Shown here one piece after another: positions 63,931 to 64,000 of a stretch of 64,000 bases of DNA (the first letter of the stretch is position 1; each line of letters starts with the position of its first letter). The notes under the pieces are model-generated. The model was not told the DNA's origin, made no database searches, and was given only the letters and a program-made list of their open reading frames with translations. Origin of the DNA: a virus; IMG/VR virus record IMGVR_UViG_3300042904_000073, positions 1 through 64,000 of that record; one strand, given 5' to 3'. A program made the position numbers and the translations under genes.

Positions 63931-64000
63931 ATGCCAAGAACTCGCATAGTGTCTCCCGAGGAGCGACTGAACGGCAAGGCCGGGATACTCACACTGGTCA
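63931..64000 (+). CDS. Partial gene at right edge
   Basis: An ATG at 63931, 2 bases after the preceding stop, opens a frame (PRTRIVSPEERLNGK) that runs off the window. Too short to assign. Confidence 0.5.
   Translation, partial: MPRTRIVSPEERLNGKAGILTLV

Noticed and set aside
1-64000. tRNA, rRNA, CRISPR arrays, IS elements, integrase or attachment sites
   Set aside because: None was recognised on reading both strands; a dedicated tRNA search could still find a divergent one.

Overview
This window is a 64-kb piece of a GC-rich, tailed, siphovirus-like double-stranded DNA phage genome (or a complete prophage or contig segment). The evidence is a collinear head and tail module with terminase, portal, protease-capsid fusion, tail tube, frameshifted tail assembly chaperone, long tape measure and fibres, then a lysis cassette, then dense nucleotide-metabolism and replication genes. 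No integrase, ParAB, tRNA, rRNA or CRISPR was seen. The host is not identifiable from this sequence. The promoters are of housekeeping sigma-70 type (TTGACA, 17 bp, TANNNT). The endolysin couples an amidase to a copper-amine-oxidase-N-like wall or stalk domain, and an alternative-type ThyX and a class II NrdJ are present. The 1391-residue tape measure predicts a tail of roughly 200 nm.

Layout. (1) 1-31.1 kb, plus strand: end of TerL, portal, a protease/scaffold/major-capsid fusion, small head proteins, two fibre-like proteins lying unusually inside the head module, head-tail connectors, tail tube, tail chaperones with a CCCAAAG -1 frameshift site, tape measure, a putative cysteine peptidase, a very cysteine-rich 845-residue tail protein, a large tail or baseplate protein, a repeat-built tail fibre, a tandem two-domain glycosyltransferase, then membrane proteins and an amidase for lysis. 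A sigma-factor-like gene (31.3-31.9 kb) follows and ends at a bidirectional terminator. (2) 32-52.8 kb, minus strand: ThyX, NrdJ, full-length DnaE, MazG-like, dCTP deaminase/dUTPase-like, Gp157-like, DNA methyltransferase, P-loop kinase, Topo VI-A/Spo11-like TOPRIM protein, helix-turn-helix regulator, several zinc-ribbon mini-proteins and many unknowns. (3) 52.9-64 kb, plus strand: SNF2 helicase, 3D-domain protein, XRE-like regulator, SSB-like protein, PrimPol-like primase, UvrD-like helicase, VRR-NUC nuclease, small unknowns. A gene-poor segment at 62.44-62.86 kb carries an iteron-like array that may be an origin or partition site.

How it works together. The left and right early operons start from two interlocking, oppositely directed promoters near 52.85 kb. 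The early genes make dNTPs (NrdJ, ThyX, Dcd, MazG), replicate DNA (PrimPol, DnaE, helicases, SSB-like) and may modify it (methyltransferase). A dozen near-identical promoters carry a dyad TTGAC-N7-GTNAA over the -35, and several genes share a GTTATCCC-ATG translation leader, which suggests coordinated control. The late head, tail and lysis block may be driven through the sigma-like protein, but that is inference.
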